A stretch of 64,000 bases of DNA, from positions 17,688,501-17,752,500 of the forward strand of contig OX335641.1 of NCBI GenBank assembly GCA_946894095.1, in the 5' to 3' direction. Of the stretch, positions 1 to 8,639 are shown in pieces; the stretch's first letter is position 1, and every line of letters starts with the position of its first letter. A program made the position numbers and the translations under genes. Source of the DNA: Incurvaria masculella. Its lineage: Eukaryota; Arthropoda; Insecta; Lepidoptera; Incurvariidae. The notes under the pieces were generated by a model. The model searched no databases. It saw nothing but the letters and a program-made list of their open reading frames with translations, and was not told the origin of the DNA.

Positions 1-837
1 TTTTTCAACAAGGTATATTGCAGGGCATTTAGTTTTCTGTAACTCGTGTTCATAGAAACAGCCCGATATAGGCCGATTCCTTAAATCATGTATCAGGTAT
101 GTTGGAGGAGTTTTAGTTTTAATTTCAGTTATTTTAAATATTTCCGTTGACCAGTTAGGAGTAAACCCTTTATCGAATTGCCCTTTTAATTTGCTAATAC
201 GAACAAAATCGTTAATTTTGAGTTTTATTTTGATTTTTTTATTCAATACATTTTGATTTTTTTCAATTCTTTTCCTAATTTTTTCTTCATTACTTTTGTT
301 CACTTTCGAGGGCTCGCACTGGATGGTGCGATGTTTTGCGTTATTATAGTCATATAAAGCATTTGTAAGAGTCTTACCAATCCATTTATATGATCCTTTT
401 AAACTGAATTGTTTGTACAATTTACTCTTTAGTGTTCTAATAAATCGTTCAACTATAGAAGCTTTCTTTGTGGAGTAAGTTGAATAATGATTTATCGAGT
501 ATTTATTCATGAGTGACCGAAATGAATCATTGTAGAATTCAGTACCTCTATCAGTTTGCAGATTTTTTGGCGAGCGACTGTTCTTAAGTATTGATTTCAT
601 AGCTTTCATCACATCATTTTTGGATTTGGTTTTTAAAGGCACTGCCCATGCATATTTGGAGAAACAATCGATAACAACTAAAATGAGAGCGTAGCCTTTA
701 TTAGTTGATGTGTAGTTTCTCATTTCAGCAATATCAGCCTGCCATAAATCGCCGATGCTGTACAAGTTCACATGCCTTCGTTTAAAATTTCTTCTTACAG
801 GTTTGTGCAACTCATTAACAATAATGGATTTACTCAT
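1..837 (-). CDS. INT: Polinton DDE integrase, C-terminus cut by window edge
   Basis: Minus-strand frame open from ATG at 837 to base 1 (279 codons, no stop seen). The core begins with 'LWQADIAEM', holding the first catalytic Asp (residue 35). It continues with a 'VVIDCFSKYAWAVPLK' segment, 'QTDRGTEFYN' with the second Asp (residue 96), and 'ASIVERFIRTLK' with the Glu (residue 130). Near the C-terminus 'FTPNWSTEIFKI' and 'YLIHDL' match the SH3/chromo-like tail typical of Polinton integrases. The enzyme joins the element's ends to host DNA in the nucleus. Oddity: family members usually carry about 60 residues, including a zinc-binding part, before the 'LHKPVRRNF' segment seen here at residues 10-18; upstream of 837 the frame closes at 862-864. 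Either a first exon is not recognised or the N-terminus is lost. Confidence 0.93.
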   Translation of the reverse strand, partial: MSKSIIVNELHKPVRRNFKRRHVNLYSIGDLWQADIAEMRNYTSTNKGYALILVVIDCFSKYAWAVPLKTKSKNDVMKAMKSILKNSRSPKNLQTDRGTEFYNDSFRSLMNKYSINHYSTYSTKKASIVERFIRTLKSKLYKQFSLKGSYKWIGKTLTNALYDYNNAKHRTIQCEPSKVNKSNEEKIRKRIEKNQNVLNKKIKIKLKINDFVRISKLKGQFDKGFTPNWSTEIFKITEIKTKTPPTYLIHDLRNRPISGCFYEHELQKTKCPAIYLVEK

Positions 838-966
838 TTTTAAAACGGTTTTATAATAGATTTACAGAAATTTCAGTTCCTTTCTACAATATTTCTTTAT
901 AAGTAATTATTATTTCCAAGCGATTTCTTAGACTTTCTTTTAAGACTCTTATAAAAGTAAAAAAGT

Positions 967-972
967 TTTATT
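967..972 (-). terminator. Poly(A) signal for the minus-strand gene ending at 1091
   Basis: TTTATT on the plus strand reads AATAAA on the minus strand, about 120 bp downstream of the stop codon at 1091-1093 and before the integrase start. It would end the message of the Polinton-associated protein separately from the integrase. Confidence 0.45.
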
Positions 973-1090
973 TTTATAATAAAATATATCAAAAAATACT
1001 ATTTTAGTCAATAGTTACTTGCAATACGAGCGTTTGAATGAGATTCATGCGATCGAATACCCGACTGTAACTATTTACAAATTATTAATA

Positions 1091-2071
1091 TTACTTTATG
1101 ATACCTGCTTCCCTAAGCTCTTCTAATATAGATATGATTTCGTTATCGAGACCTGTGTTGCCCGCATCTCGAGAAGCCAGCAACAAACGCAATCTATCTA
1201 CTAATTCATTGGGATCATTCCAATAAACCAATTCAATTCTATCTTTAACCACCTTCATATTGGGCATTCCTTTGCCTGAGACATTGGCGCAATGGTTAAA
1301 CAATGGTTTGATAATTTTTAGATATTTTTCGCCTTTATTACTTTTAATAGGTTTACTAGGATCAAAATCTCTACGGTGAGCATTAGTTTGCAAAAGTATT
1401 CTTTTGTACATCCTTTTATCATACGGATTAATTAGTTCAAGATTAGGACTTTTTTTAAAAAGAAGTTCTTTAAGCCCTGTCGTAAGCTTTAAATTCAAGT
1501 CACCTACAGATATTTCGCTTTTATTAAAAATTATTTCAGCGTTTCCAATATGAAATAAACCATTTACTTTTCTAACACCAAATGGAATATCTAAAATTTC
1601 AGATGCAGACGCTACACATGATTTTGAAGAAGTTTCAGGTAAATGAGACGGTTCACATTGCATTGATTCCGCAAATCGTCCCGGGCTCGATATTGGAGAT
1701 TGAAAATCATCATCATCATCATCTTTGTTTTCAATTGTTGTGTTATTGGTGTCTTCAGATTTGAGATTTTCTTCAATACGGCAATCTTCAGACCCGTTAC
1801 TATCATCTTCACTTGCAGCCCCCTCCACTATTAAATCTTTTGTTTCTTTATTATCACTATTTTTCGCAGAGGCATGAAACATTAGCGGGTCGATATTGCA
1901 AGTTTTTTGTCTTGTTTTTTTATGAATTAGTTTTTGCAGTGGTTTTGTAACCGGCTGCAAGAATTCCGCAAACAATGCTTCATTATCTTTTCTATTATTA
2001 CGTAACGTCTTAACCTTATTTTTTACATTCTCCACTGACTTAATTATTTGCAATTTCAACTCTTTTTCCAT
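1091..2071 (-). CDS. Polinton-associated protein of unknown function (DUF8207-like)
   Basis: 326 residues from the first ATG (2071). The frame is open further upstream to 2161 but without ATG, so an upstream exon is possible. Residues 1-60 are charged and likely coiled-coil. Residues 85-125 are acidic with a run of six Asp (117-122), a low-complexity linker. Residues 155-326 form the conserved part and hold 'YWNDPNELVDRLRLL' (283-297) followed by 'NEIISILEELREAGII'. I recognise this ending as a family frequent in arthropod Polintons, listed from memory as DUF8207; its role is not known to me. The stop of the ATPase gene lies only 80 bp upstream of this ATG on the same strand. A structural or DNA-binding role is possible but nothing in the sequence proves it. 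Confidence 0.8.
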   Translation of the reverse strand: MEKELKLQIIKSVENVKNKVKTLRNNRKDNEALFAEFLQPVTKPLQKLIHKKTRQKTCNIDPLMFHASAKNSDNKETKDLIVEGAASEDDSNGSEDCRIEENLKSEDTNNTTIENKDDDDDDFQSPISSPGRFAESMQCEPSHLPETSSKSCVASASEILDIPFGVRKVNGLFHIGNAEIIFNKSEISVGDLNLKLTTGLKELLFKKSPNLELINPYDKRMYKRILLQTNAHRRDFDPSKPIKSNKGEKYLKIIKPLFNHCANVSGKGMPNMKVVKDRIELVYWNDPNELVDRLRLLLASRDAGNTGLDNEIISILEELREAGIIK

Positions 2072-2150
2072 GGTGTCAAATTGAATTACAACTGCTTCGC
2101 GCAAAGACCAGCAATGGAATGAATTCGAATTTATAGTTTTACTTTTTTTA

Positions 2151-2843
2151 TCAATCTTGATCTAATACAAGGAAAGTATCAAATCCTTTTCTATAAAGAC
2201 CATTATTTTTCTGACAGTCTTTATTTATGACCACGAAGTCATACGGAGTCTTCCAGATATCAGCACAAATATTTTGAAATTTTTTCCAGGGCATATCTGT
2301 ATTAACGTGTTCTGTCCACACATGCTTCAAATTTATAGCATCTTGACGGAATAAAACTATAAGGTTTGAATTATCCCTTATCAGCTGTTTAGGTATTTTG
2401 GAATAAGTCTGACCCAAATAAAAACAGTCAATAAAATTATGTCTCCCCATTGCAAAGTAATCGCGAATATTATTTTGATTTTCACATGCAACATCATCAA
2501 ATATAATAATAGAGTTCTTCGAAGCATCCGAAGGACTTATCAAATCATCATTTTGGCGGAACTGGTGCAACATTGTCTTTGAAACCTTCCCTAGAATCTT
2601 GCTTAATAAAACATATTTAGGCTGAAATAGGGATTTTGCATATATGTAGACGTTTTCAAATTTCAATCCATTCTCGTGTAAAAGCAATCCAACAATTAAA
2701 TTTGTTTTACCGCAGTTGGAAGGTCCACAAATGATGCATCGTATAGTATTCGGCAAAAGGCTGCTATGTCTAAAAGACTGTTTAGTAGACTCGGAACAAA
2801 TGTTAGGTAAGTTCAATCGCTCTTTTTGCTGAATAAGCTTCAT
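2151..2843 (-). CDS. ATP: A32/FtsK-HerA-type genome-packaging ATPase
   Basis: 230 residues from ATG at 2843. Walker A is 'GPSNCGKT' (40-47), Walker B 'SIIIFDD' (111-117), then 'RDYFAMGRH' and a Gln-bearing sensor segment 'GQTYSKIPKQLIRDNSN' (144-160). This set is diagnostic for the packaging ATPase of Polintons and adintoviruses, relatives of poxvirus A32, which pumps DNA into capsids. The frame stays open to 2918 and has an earlier ATG-like start. I chose 2843 because a TATA-like box (2907-2913) lies inside that extension and the known family begins with the 'KLIQQKERLNLPNIC'-type segment. Intact, with no stops or frameshifts. Its presence implies capsid genes belong to the full element. Confidence 0.95.
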   Translation of the reverse strand: MKLIQQKERLNLPNICSESTKQSFRHSSLLPNTIRCIICGPSNCGKTNLIVGLLLHENGLKFENVYIYAKSLFQPKYVLLSKILGKVSKTMLHQFRQNDDLISPSDASKNSIIIFDDVACENQNNIRDYFAMGRHNFIDCFYLGQTYSKIPKQLIRDNSNLIVLFRQDAINLKHVWTEHVNTDMPWKKFQNICADIWKTPYDFVVINKDCQKNNGLYRKGFDTFLVLDQD

Positions 2844-2906
2844 TGCAACACCTGCGTTTACCTCGAAAATGTGTGTAAGTATACAGACATGTAGTTTCAG
2901 CTCGCA

Positions 2907-2953
2907 CTTATATTTCACCGACTTTGCCCCTCCACCCTCCTACTGTATAAATA
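2907..2953. promoter_or_regulatory. Divergent promoter between ATPase and small plus-strand gene
   Basis: On the plus strand TATAAATA at 2946-2953 sits about 70-80 bp before the ATG at 3025. On the minus strand ATATAAG (plus 2907-2913) sits about 65 bp before the ATPase ATG at 2843. The 30-odd bases between them are pyrimidine-rich on the plus strand. Two TATA boxes facing apart within 47 bp suggest one compact promoter serving both genes. Seen: the motifs; inferred: their use. Confidence 0.5.
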
Positions 2954-3024
2954 AGGCATGTCTTAGGAGATCTTGATTCAAAACACGTTTCTCAGCAGGA
3001 AGAGCTGCACACTCCCGCCTCGAA

Positions 3025-3467
3025 ATGGTAAGTAGCCAGATCTAATTCGTGGAATTCTGATTAAATCAATCCATTCAAAGTATTACATGTTTGAACAGGA
3101 TCCCACCTTTCACTGCTAATAAAGAACGTTTTTATTTTTTCAGAATTTTTACCGGCAAGCTGATGATCCGACTACTGGACGCGACGTGGCAGGAAACTAT
3201 TTCAATCCAGAGGATGGCAAAACAAGAAAATCTCGAAGGATAAAGAATAAATCAGCAGCGAGCCCGCCCGCTCCATCTTTTGTCTTCAGTCCTTCAAATG
3301 CCCCACCTAAGAAAATTATAAAAATAGAAATACTAAATGATAAAAACGAGCTAGAAATTCAAGCACAATATGCTGTATTTTATGATGGAGATGAAACACT
3401 AGATCAAGTAGAAAATATAGTCAGAAAAATTTCTGCGAAAGTTGCAATTGTACCTTTTGTATTGTAA
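3025..3467 (+). CDS. Small basic Polinton protein, two exons, first exon possibly only ATG
   Basis: Probable join of 3025-3027 with 3144-3467, giving 108 residues. The ATG at 3025 is followed at once by a consensus donor (GTAAGT, 3028-3033). A pyrimidine-rich stretch and CAG (3141-3143) precede the open frame, which begins with AAT. The downstream frame has an in-frame TAA at 3120-3122 and no internal ATG, so splicing is the simplest way to give it a start. The protein has a hydrophilic N-terminus, a basic patch at residues 27-37 (KTRKSRRIKNK), a Pro/Ser-rich linker and a folded-looking C-terminal 55 residues. A TATA box (2946-2953) lies upstream and AATAAA (3494-3499) just after the stop. 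I do not recognise the family; a small core or DNA-binding virion protein is conceivable but unproven. Confidence 0.65.
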
Positions 3468-3493
3468 GCAATAATATTAAATAAGAAATTTAA

Positions 3494-3499
3494 AATAAA
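3494..3499 (+). terminator. Poly(A) signal of the small plus-strand gene
   Basis: AATAAA 27 bp after the stop codon of the 108-residue gene. With the TATA box and splice signals it completes a compact transcription unit of roughly 0.5 kb. Confidence 0.5.
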
Positions 3500-4388
3500 A
3501 GATATCAGTTAGTAGTATACTCGTTTGTTTCATTGAAATTTCCAATTTTCACAAATGTTTTATTGAAAATGTAATCAATTTCAATTTAACTAAATATTGA
3601 ATAAAAAATATTCCATAACCATAGATAGATAGATATTGCGATATTTTAAACAATTCATGCACTCCTTAGACGGTGTCATGTTTTACTTTCCATTTGCCTC
3701 TGCTCCTCCTCTATTTAAGGAAGGAAATGTAACAATCATTTGAAAAACCTCATTAATTCAATGGATTTTTATAAAAGTTTACCCGCTCAATATTTACGCC
3801 TCCCTTTAATTTATTTTGAAAAATAATTCCTATTGAAACCGCTACGAAAATGTCTTTGCCGGTTTTATTTTCCAATATCCAAAAACATGCAGACGTAGAT
3901 AATTATTAATTGATATTCTATTAAAATTAGGTTAATGGGCAGAGTGGTTTTTTAAAATGATCTTTTAACTATGTTTGTACTGAGAACATCGCTTACTGAC
4001 TCGACTTAAGAATGGTCCGGCAGCTATGATTCCTAATTGTAAGTAGTTAGACACTGAAGAAGTAATCTGAGCATTATCAGCTGTTTAAGATTTTTTAGTA
4101 AGGCTGCATATTTTTAACTTTAAATGTATAATTTCTATAATATGAGCTGTTCAAAACTGTTCAAGTTATATTTTCTTCATTTTGAGCTCTGTTCATCAAT
4201 CCCCCATGGCTTTAAGTGATCTAGCTCTACATTCGAGACCTACTCATCTAGATGTTCCGACTGCACATGCGAATATAATAGCTCCATTAAAATGTCTTTA
4301 AATCTGGAAAATAACACAAATAAAACACAAAATTAAGACAAAGAGTTTATTTTCTATAGTTAAAAACGATGATTACATATATCTTAAG
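3500..4388. other. Intergenic spacer inside the Polinton
   Basis: No convincing ORF on either strand. The only clear signal is TTTATT at 4346-4351 (AATAAA on the minus strand), 38-43 bp past the polymerase stop, the likely poly(A) signal of the polymerase message. The small plus-strand gene and polymerase gene therefore converge on this spacer. Confidence 0.6.
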
Positions 4389-7300
4389 CTATAATAATGA
4401 TTTATAGTGGCCATAAGGCAAGGTTGTGTATTTATTTGTACACATTATTCGTTTCTCATCACGATTACATAGAACTAATTTATTTATTTTCTCTGTGAAT
4501 ACTTTATGTTTTCTTGATCGAATAACACACATATTTTTACGAACTGAAACGCCATTATCTAAGGCATTTTTAAATAGTTTGGCATCGATTGTTTTCAAGG
4601 CAGCACATTTTACACCTTTAGCTTTCTTAATGGTTTCATCAGCAGTTTCAATGCAGTACAGTTTCGCCCGCAATCCTATGAATTCTGAGATTACTTTGCC
4701 GCCTAATTCATCCTTAAAAAAACCCGGAATTTTCATGTTAACCGCAGGAATTTCGTAAATATTATCGGCAGGAAAATTGCTGGTATCAAAATGGGAAATG
4801 TTGTTTTTTAGATCTGCATAGAAATCGGGGGTTCTCACGAAGTACAATAAGCTGTCAGTATCTGTGTAACAAAGCTTTATATTTCTACCGTATTTTTCTT
4901 TCATAACTGAATAGTGGAAATTGTACAAATGACTTTTTGATAGCTCTAACACAGAAAAACCAATATAAATCGGTCTATCCAAATATATTTCTTGTTGCTG
5001 TAACTGTACAACCGCTAAATTTTCTGATAAAACTGAGATGCTTTTGAAATTTGGAAGTGATATCAGCTTCTCAGCTCCTACAGATTTATTTGTTTTATTA
5101 GTAGTGTCTTTCCATTTATTTACCAACTTTATATTAACTTGATTTCTTTTATTTTCAATAGTTTTTCCGAAAATTGCATTGTTTTGCTTTTTAAAAAAAT
5201 CTCTTTCAAAATCTGATGATGCCAATTGTCTCAGCTTAGTATTTAATTCAATGTAAGGCTGTAAATAATTATCTTGCTTGAATTTAATGATAGAATGAAT
5301 TTTTCTTACAATTAAACCATGTGCTATACATTCTTTAAGATGTACGTAATGAATGATGTAGTTATATTTATCATACAAATTGGCAATTAATTTGGAGTTG
5401 GTACAGCCTGGAGGTACAAATTTTTTTGCTGCAAAAGGCAAGTCAGAGTGATCATCGTGCAGTTTAGTCGGGTACGCCAAATCTACTTCCAATACAAATC
5501 CAATGTCGGAATCATTAGATATTTTGCAAACATCAAAATATTTTATATCCTCACTTGACAAAAATGTAAAACCGGAACATGGAAGTTTTTTCATCATAGC
5601 AAAACCATATAAATTTACGCAATCCAGGTAAATTAGGAACGTGCTGTCATAGTTTTGGTCAAAATCGGGTAAATACTTATTGTTAGCTTTAGCGTAACGA
5701 TGGCTACATTGAGCAAGACCCCCTCTTATTCCCTTTTCAAACATTTTAAACATGTCGAAATTACTTATTAGTTCAAGTTCTACTTTTGTATAGTGCAACA
5801 TCGCGTCCCAACTAAGCGACGGTGATGACACATAATAAGCAGGATCTAATTTGTAATGAGTAAGACTGATTTCTCTGAAATTTTCGAATATATCTGCAAG
5901 CAATAATACATCACACTTCATGTACAAGTCTGTATATTCCCCAAGATTTTTAATATCAAACGCTTTCCAAATTTTACAAGCATGCGAATAATCCTCATTT
6001 GATATCGAAGTGGATGTGAGCGTATTATAAAAATCCTTGCGATTAGGCAGTGTACCCTCGTTGTATCGAGTCCAGGAATCTATATAATCATAAGGGTATA
6101 TCCCTTTTTGTTTTATCATTTCAAGTCGAGAATCGTTACGAATGTATTTTTTTAAATGGAAAAATTTCTCTCGAGGCAATGTTTTAGCAAGTTTTTCAAG
6201 ACTGGAAGTTAAAAAGTTCAAGGAATCAATAAATTTTATTTGCGATAATCCTTCAGGATCTGCTAAAATAAATTTTGTAAAAGAAATGTATTTTTCCTTG
6301 TTCTTAGCTATTATCGTCATACGACCGGCAATAGTTGCGAGTTCTCTGATGAACAAATGACAGTCATAACCTGCCAGGTTATGGAAAATAACTGGTAGGA
6401 ATGGGCATTTCTTTGCAGTCAGGTTGCAATGGGAATGAGCAGCCCCTCTGTACATGCCAGTGAAGTGATCATGATCCATGACGATATCATCCAAAAGCAG
6501 ACCATTACAGAAGTGACAGTGTGCTGCAGTCCTATGCAATCTCCTTTGTTGACAAGTGAGCGCCTTGATAGGAGCATCTTTACTCAATAAATTAAGCAAT
6601 AATTCAGAATCTTCTACGAGGCTATCTACAAATTTCTGGCCGCAATTGGGACCTCTGTACGAAACGAGCTTATTTAATTCTGGCTTTGATTTGCAACAAA
6701 TGTAGTATGAAAAACTAGTCGCCTCATGTATTTGGACGCGCTCTGTATGTCCGGAGTTACTCCTAACCGAGCACTCGCGAAGCAAACTCTCAAAATCGCC
6801 ATAAATAACTATCGGAATTCTCTGAGTTCTCTCGTAGTGCTCAAAACTCACCCATGTGTCTGGCGGAGGTAACACTGTACGAACTCTGGCACACTCATGA
6901 CTTTTAATTTTTTCTTCATTGCAAAAATATACGAGACATTTATCACAAATAAACATTTTAGATTTATGTTTCGTGACTTGATGGCGAGTTAATTTACACA
7001 AATCTTTAATAAGACAGAAATGACTCTTGCCGCATCGTTCAATATACAGAAGATTAACGTGGCATTCTTTACGGGATGGTGTCAAATACAGAGGACCATT
7101 TACATCATTGTTGCGATCAAGACCATACACATTTATACTAATTGCGGAATTGTTTAGCTCAAATAAAGCAACATCATCAAACGAAACCGGAAATTTCATG
7201 CCCTTAATGTTTATCATATTCTTAAAATGGGGATAGGAGGATAGCTTGCAAACATTTCGTTTAGCAGGGTGCAAGTGCGCCATTATACACCAAATAAAGC

Positions 7301-7886
7301 AATAGCCATCGAAAGTCTTAAGGTTTAAGCAGCTTTTTGTGGCCTGTATTTTTTTCGGAAGTTCTAAATACGTACCTCCTCTGAAAGGACTGTATTTATT
7401 TACATTCACTTCTAGGTGGCTTGCCTCATCAAAAGACCAGCCAGACTCGCACAATTCAAATTCCGATGTTTTAGTCTTCATTTTATCAATTAAACGCGTG
7501 TACAAGCCTTCGATATCAGTACTACGTAATATTATAACATTCTTTGTTTGAAAAGATTTAATTTCTCTCTTATCATTTTTCGGTAAAACATAGAACGCAA
7601 ATAGTTCGAAGTTAACTTTAACAGAACAGTGAGTGCGCACGCTGCGCTGAATGATAGTGCAGACTTCGAACGATATATTTTCTAAGAATGTTTCTGGGGT
7701 ATTCGCATCTGTTCCTTCACGCGGAATTATTTTGAAGCTGCTTATTCTGCGTTTGAAAGCGGAAGATATCAACTTTACATTTTCTAAATCAGTGTCGGTT
7801 AAACATTTCGATTTATGCAAAAGACTCCTCTTGTGAGATGCGAATTTATTGGGAGGAATATCATAACCACAAATACTACAGTACAT
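4389..7886 (-). CDS. POLB: Protein-primed family-B DNA polymerase of Polinton type
   Basis: 1,165 residues from the first ATG (7886). Order: C2H2 finger (C3, C6, H18, H24). A cysteine-rich 'CFIWCIMAHLHP' segment near 190-300 follows, typical of animal Polinton polymerases. A second finger has 'CDKC', and an endonuclease-VII/HNH-like block 'DHDHFTGMYRGAAH' with Cys pairs lies near 450-485. Exonuclease motifs: 'YGDFE' (D364, E366), 'HNLAGYD' (N503, D508) and 'YMKCD' (D659). Polymerase motif A is 'YLDCVNLYG' (D755), motif B 'KKQNNAIFGK' (near 900), motif C 'YTDTDSL' (from 1007). All catalytic acids are present and the frame is unbroken. The enzyme replicates the element's linear DNA in the nucleus from a protein primer. 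Length fits animal Polinton polymerases. Confidence 0.97.
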   Translation of the reverse strand: MYCSICGYDIPPNKFASHKRSLLHKSKCLTDTDLENVKLISSAFKRRISSFKIIPREGTDANTPETFLENISFEVCTIIQRSVRTHCSVKVNFELFAFYVLPKNDKREIKSFQTKNVIILRSTDIEGLYTRLIDKMKTKTSEFELCESGWSFDEASHLEVNVNKYSPFRGGTYLELPKKIQATKSCLNLKTFDGYCFIWCIMAHLHPAKRNVCKLSSYPHFKNMINIKGMKFPVSFDDVALFELNNSAISINVYGLDRNNDVNGPLYLTPSRKECHVNLLYIERCGKSHFCLIKDLCKLTRHQVTKHKSKMFICDKCLVYFCNEEKIKSHECARVRTVLPPPDTWVSFEHYERTQRIPIVIYGDFESLLRECSVRSNSGHTERVQIHEATSFSYYICCKSKPELNKLVSYRGPNCGQKFVDSLVEDSELLLNLLSKDAPIKALTCQQRRLHRTAAHCHFCNGLLLDDIVMDHDHFTGMYRGAAHSHCNLTAKKCPFLPVIFHNLAGYDCHLFIRELATIAGRMTIIAKNKEKYISFTKFILADPEGLSQIKFIDSLNFLTSSLEKLAKTLPREKFFHLKKYIRNDSRLEMIKQKGIYPYDYIDSWTRYNEGTLPNRKDFYNTLTSTSISNEDYSHACKIWKAFDIKNLGEYTDLYMKCDVLLLADIFENFREISLTHYKLDPAYYVSSPSLSWDAMLHYTKVELELISNFDMFKMFEKGIRGGLAQCSHRYAKANNKYLPDFDQNYDSTFLIYLDCVNLYGFAMMKKLPCSGFTFLSSEDIKYFDVCKISNDSDIGFVLEVDLAYPTKLHDDHSDLPFAAKKFVPPGCTNSKLIANLYDKYNYIIHYVHLKECIAHGLIVRKIHSIIKFKQDNYLQPYIELNTKLRQLASSDFERDFFKKQNNAIFGKTIENKRNQVNIKLVNKWKDTTNKTNKSVGAEKLISLPNFKSISVLSENLAVVQLQQQEIYLDRPIYIGFSVLELSKSHLYNFHYSVMKEKYGRNIKLCYTDTDSLLYFVRTPDFYADLKNNISHFDTSNFPADNIYEIPAVNMKIPGFFKDELGGKVISEFIGLRAKLYCIETADETIKKAKGVKCAALKTIDAKLFKNALDNGVSVRKNMCVIRSRKHKVFTEKINKLVLCNRDEKRIMCTNKYTTLPYGHYKSLL

Positions 7887-8047
7887 TTTAGATAAAATCA
7901 ATTAATTCTAAGAGCTATATTTAAATTATGTAAAAATATTATATTTCTTTTAATTTGGTGTTGTTAAAAAAATATCAAATTAATAATTCTCAATATATTG
8001 ATATTCTTAATAGTTGGGATAGGTTATAATAATGTTATGTTAAATTT

Positions 8048-8602
8048 TTAGTTCGCATCTTCATACAACACGGGGGTTATTTCATCGAACTCTTCCTTGA
8101 CAGACTTGACGAATGTTTGCAATGCCCTCAACGCTAAACAATCCTCATCTAATCGTGTCCGCACGGCGAATACTGCCCTGCGCCAGCGATCTACTGCAGC
8201 CACCCGCTCGACCTCCGATGCCTTGTAAATGCGCGTCTCTACATAATATGCGCCTGCCCGCCGGGGATCTTCTTGTTTAGTATAACCGGCAGCTACTCGC
8301 TTCGTCAGCACTGAGGGCAAGACAGGCGCCTTCACCGGTGACGCGCGAGCCTTGCGCTCTTTTAGAACGCTAACCCCGTCTTCGTCTTCGGAAAAAATTG
8401 ACTTCTTTACCAAGACCGCAGATGTAGATTTCTTGCAGCGTTTGGTGGCCGCCGGCATAGAGACCGCCTCATCTTCTGAATCTGTTCCGAACAGGTGATG
8501 GCTCCGTTTCTTCAGCGTCGACTGCTTAAAACGCTTGTCCTTCTTTGCAGATACCTTCGACTGAACAGCTCCGCAGTTGTCGTCAGACTCGAACTGATTC
8601 AT
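8048..8602 (-). CDS. GC-richer ORF of unknown function beside POLB
   Basis: 184 residues from ATG at 8602. The ATG is preceded on the minus strand by a strong 3' splice site (plus-strand 8610-8630: polypyrimidine, ending TTCCTTAG), so a 5' exon upstream is likely. Residues 1-110 are hydrophilic and Lys/Ser-rich with two acidic-serine sites, 'TDSEDE' (40-45) and 'FSEDEDG' (70-76), of casein-kinase-2 type, and several basic NLS-like clusters. Residues 120-175 look helical ('VERVAAVDRWRRAVFAVRTR'). Codons are clearly richer in G/C than in the AT-rich polymerase next door, which suggests another origin or different constraint. I do not recognise the family. It may be an accessory gene of the element or a host-derived gene; stop and strand match its neighbours. 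Confidence 0.55.
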   Translation of the reverse strand: MNQFESDDNCGAVQSKVSAKKDKRFKQSTLKKRSHHLFGTDSEDEAVSMPAATKRCKKSTSAVLVKKSIFSEDEDGVSVLKERKARASPVKAPVLPSVLTKRVAAGYTKQEDPRRAGAYYVETRIYKASEVERVAAVDRWRRAVFAVRTRLDEDCLALRALQTFVKSVKEEFDEITPVLYEDAN

Positions 8603-8639
8603 GGAATTCCTAAGGAATATAAAAATACTAGTCAGCAAA

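Noticed and set aside
4426..7836. Several 60-110-codon plus-strand ORFs opposite POLB
   Set aside because: Antisense shadows of a clearly real gene.
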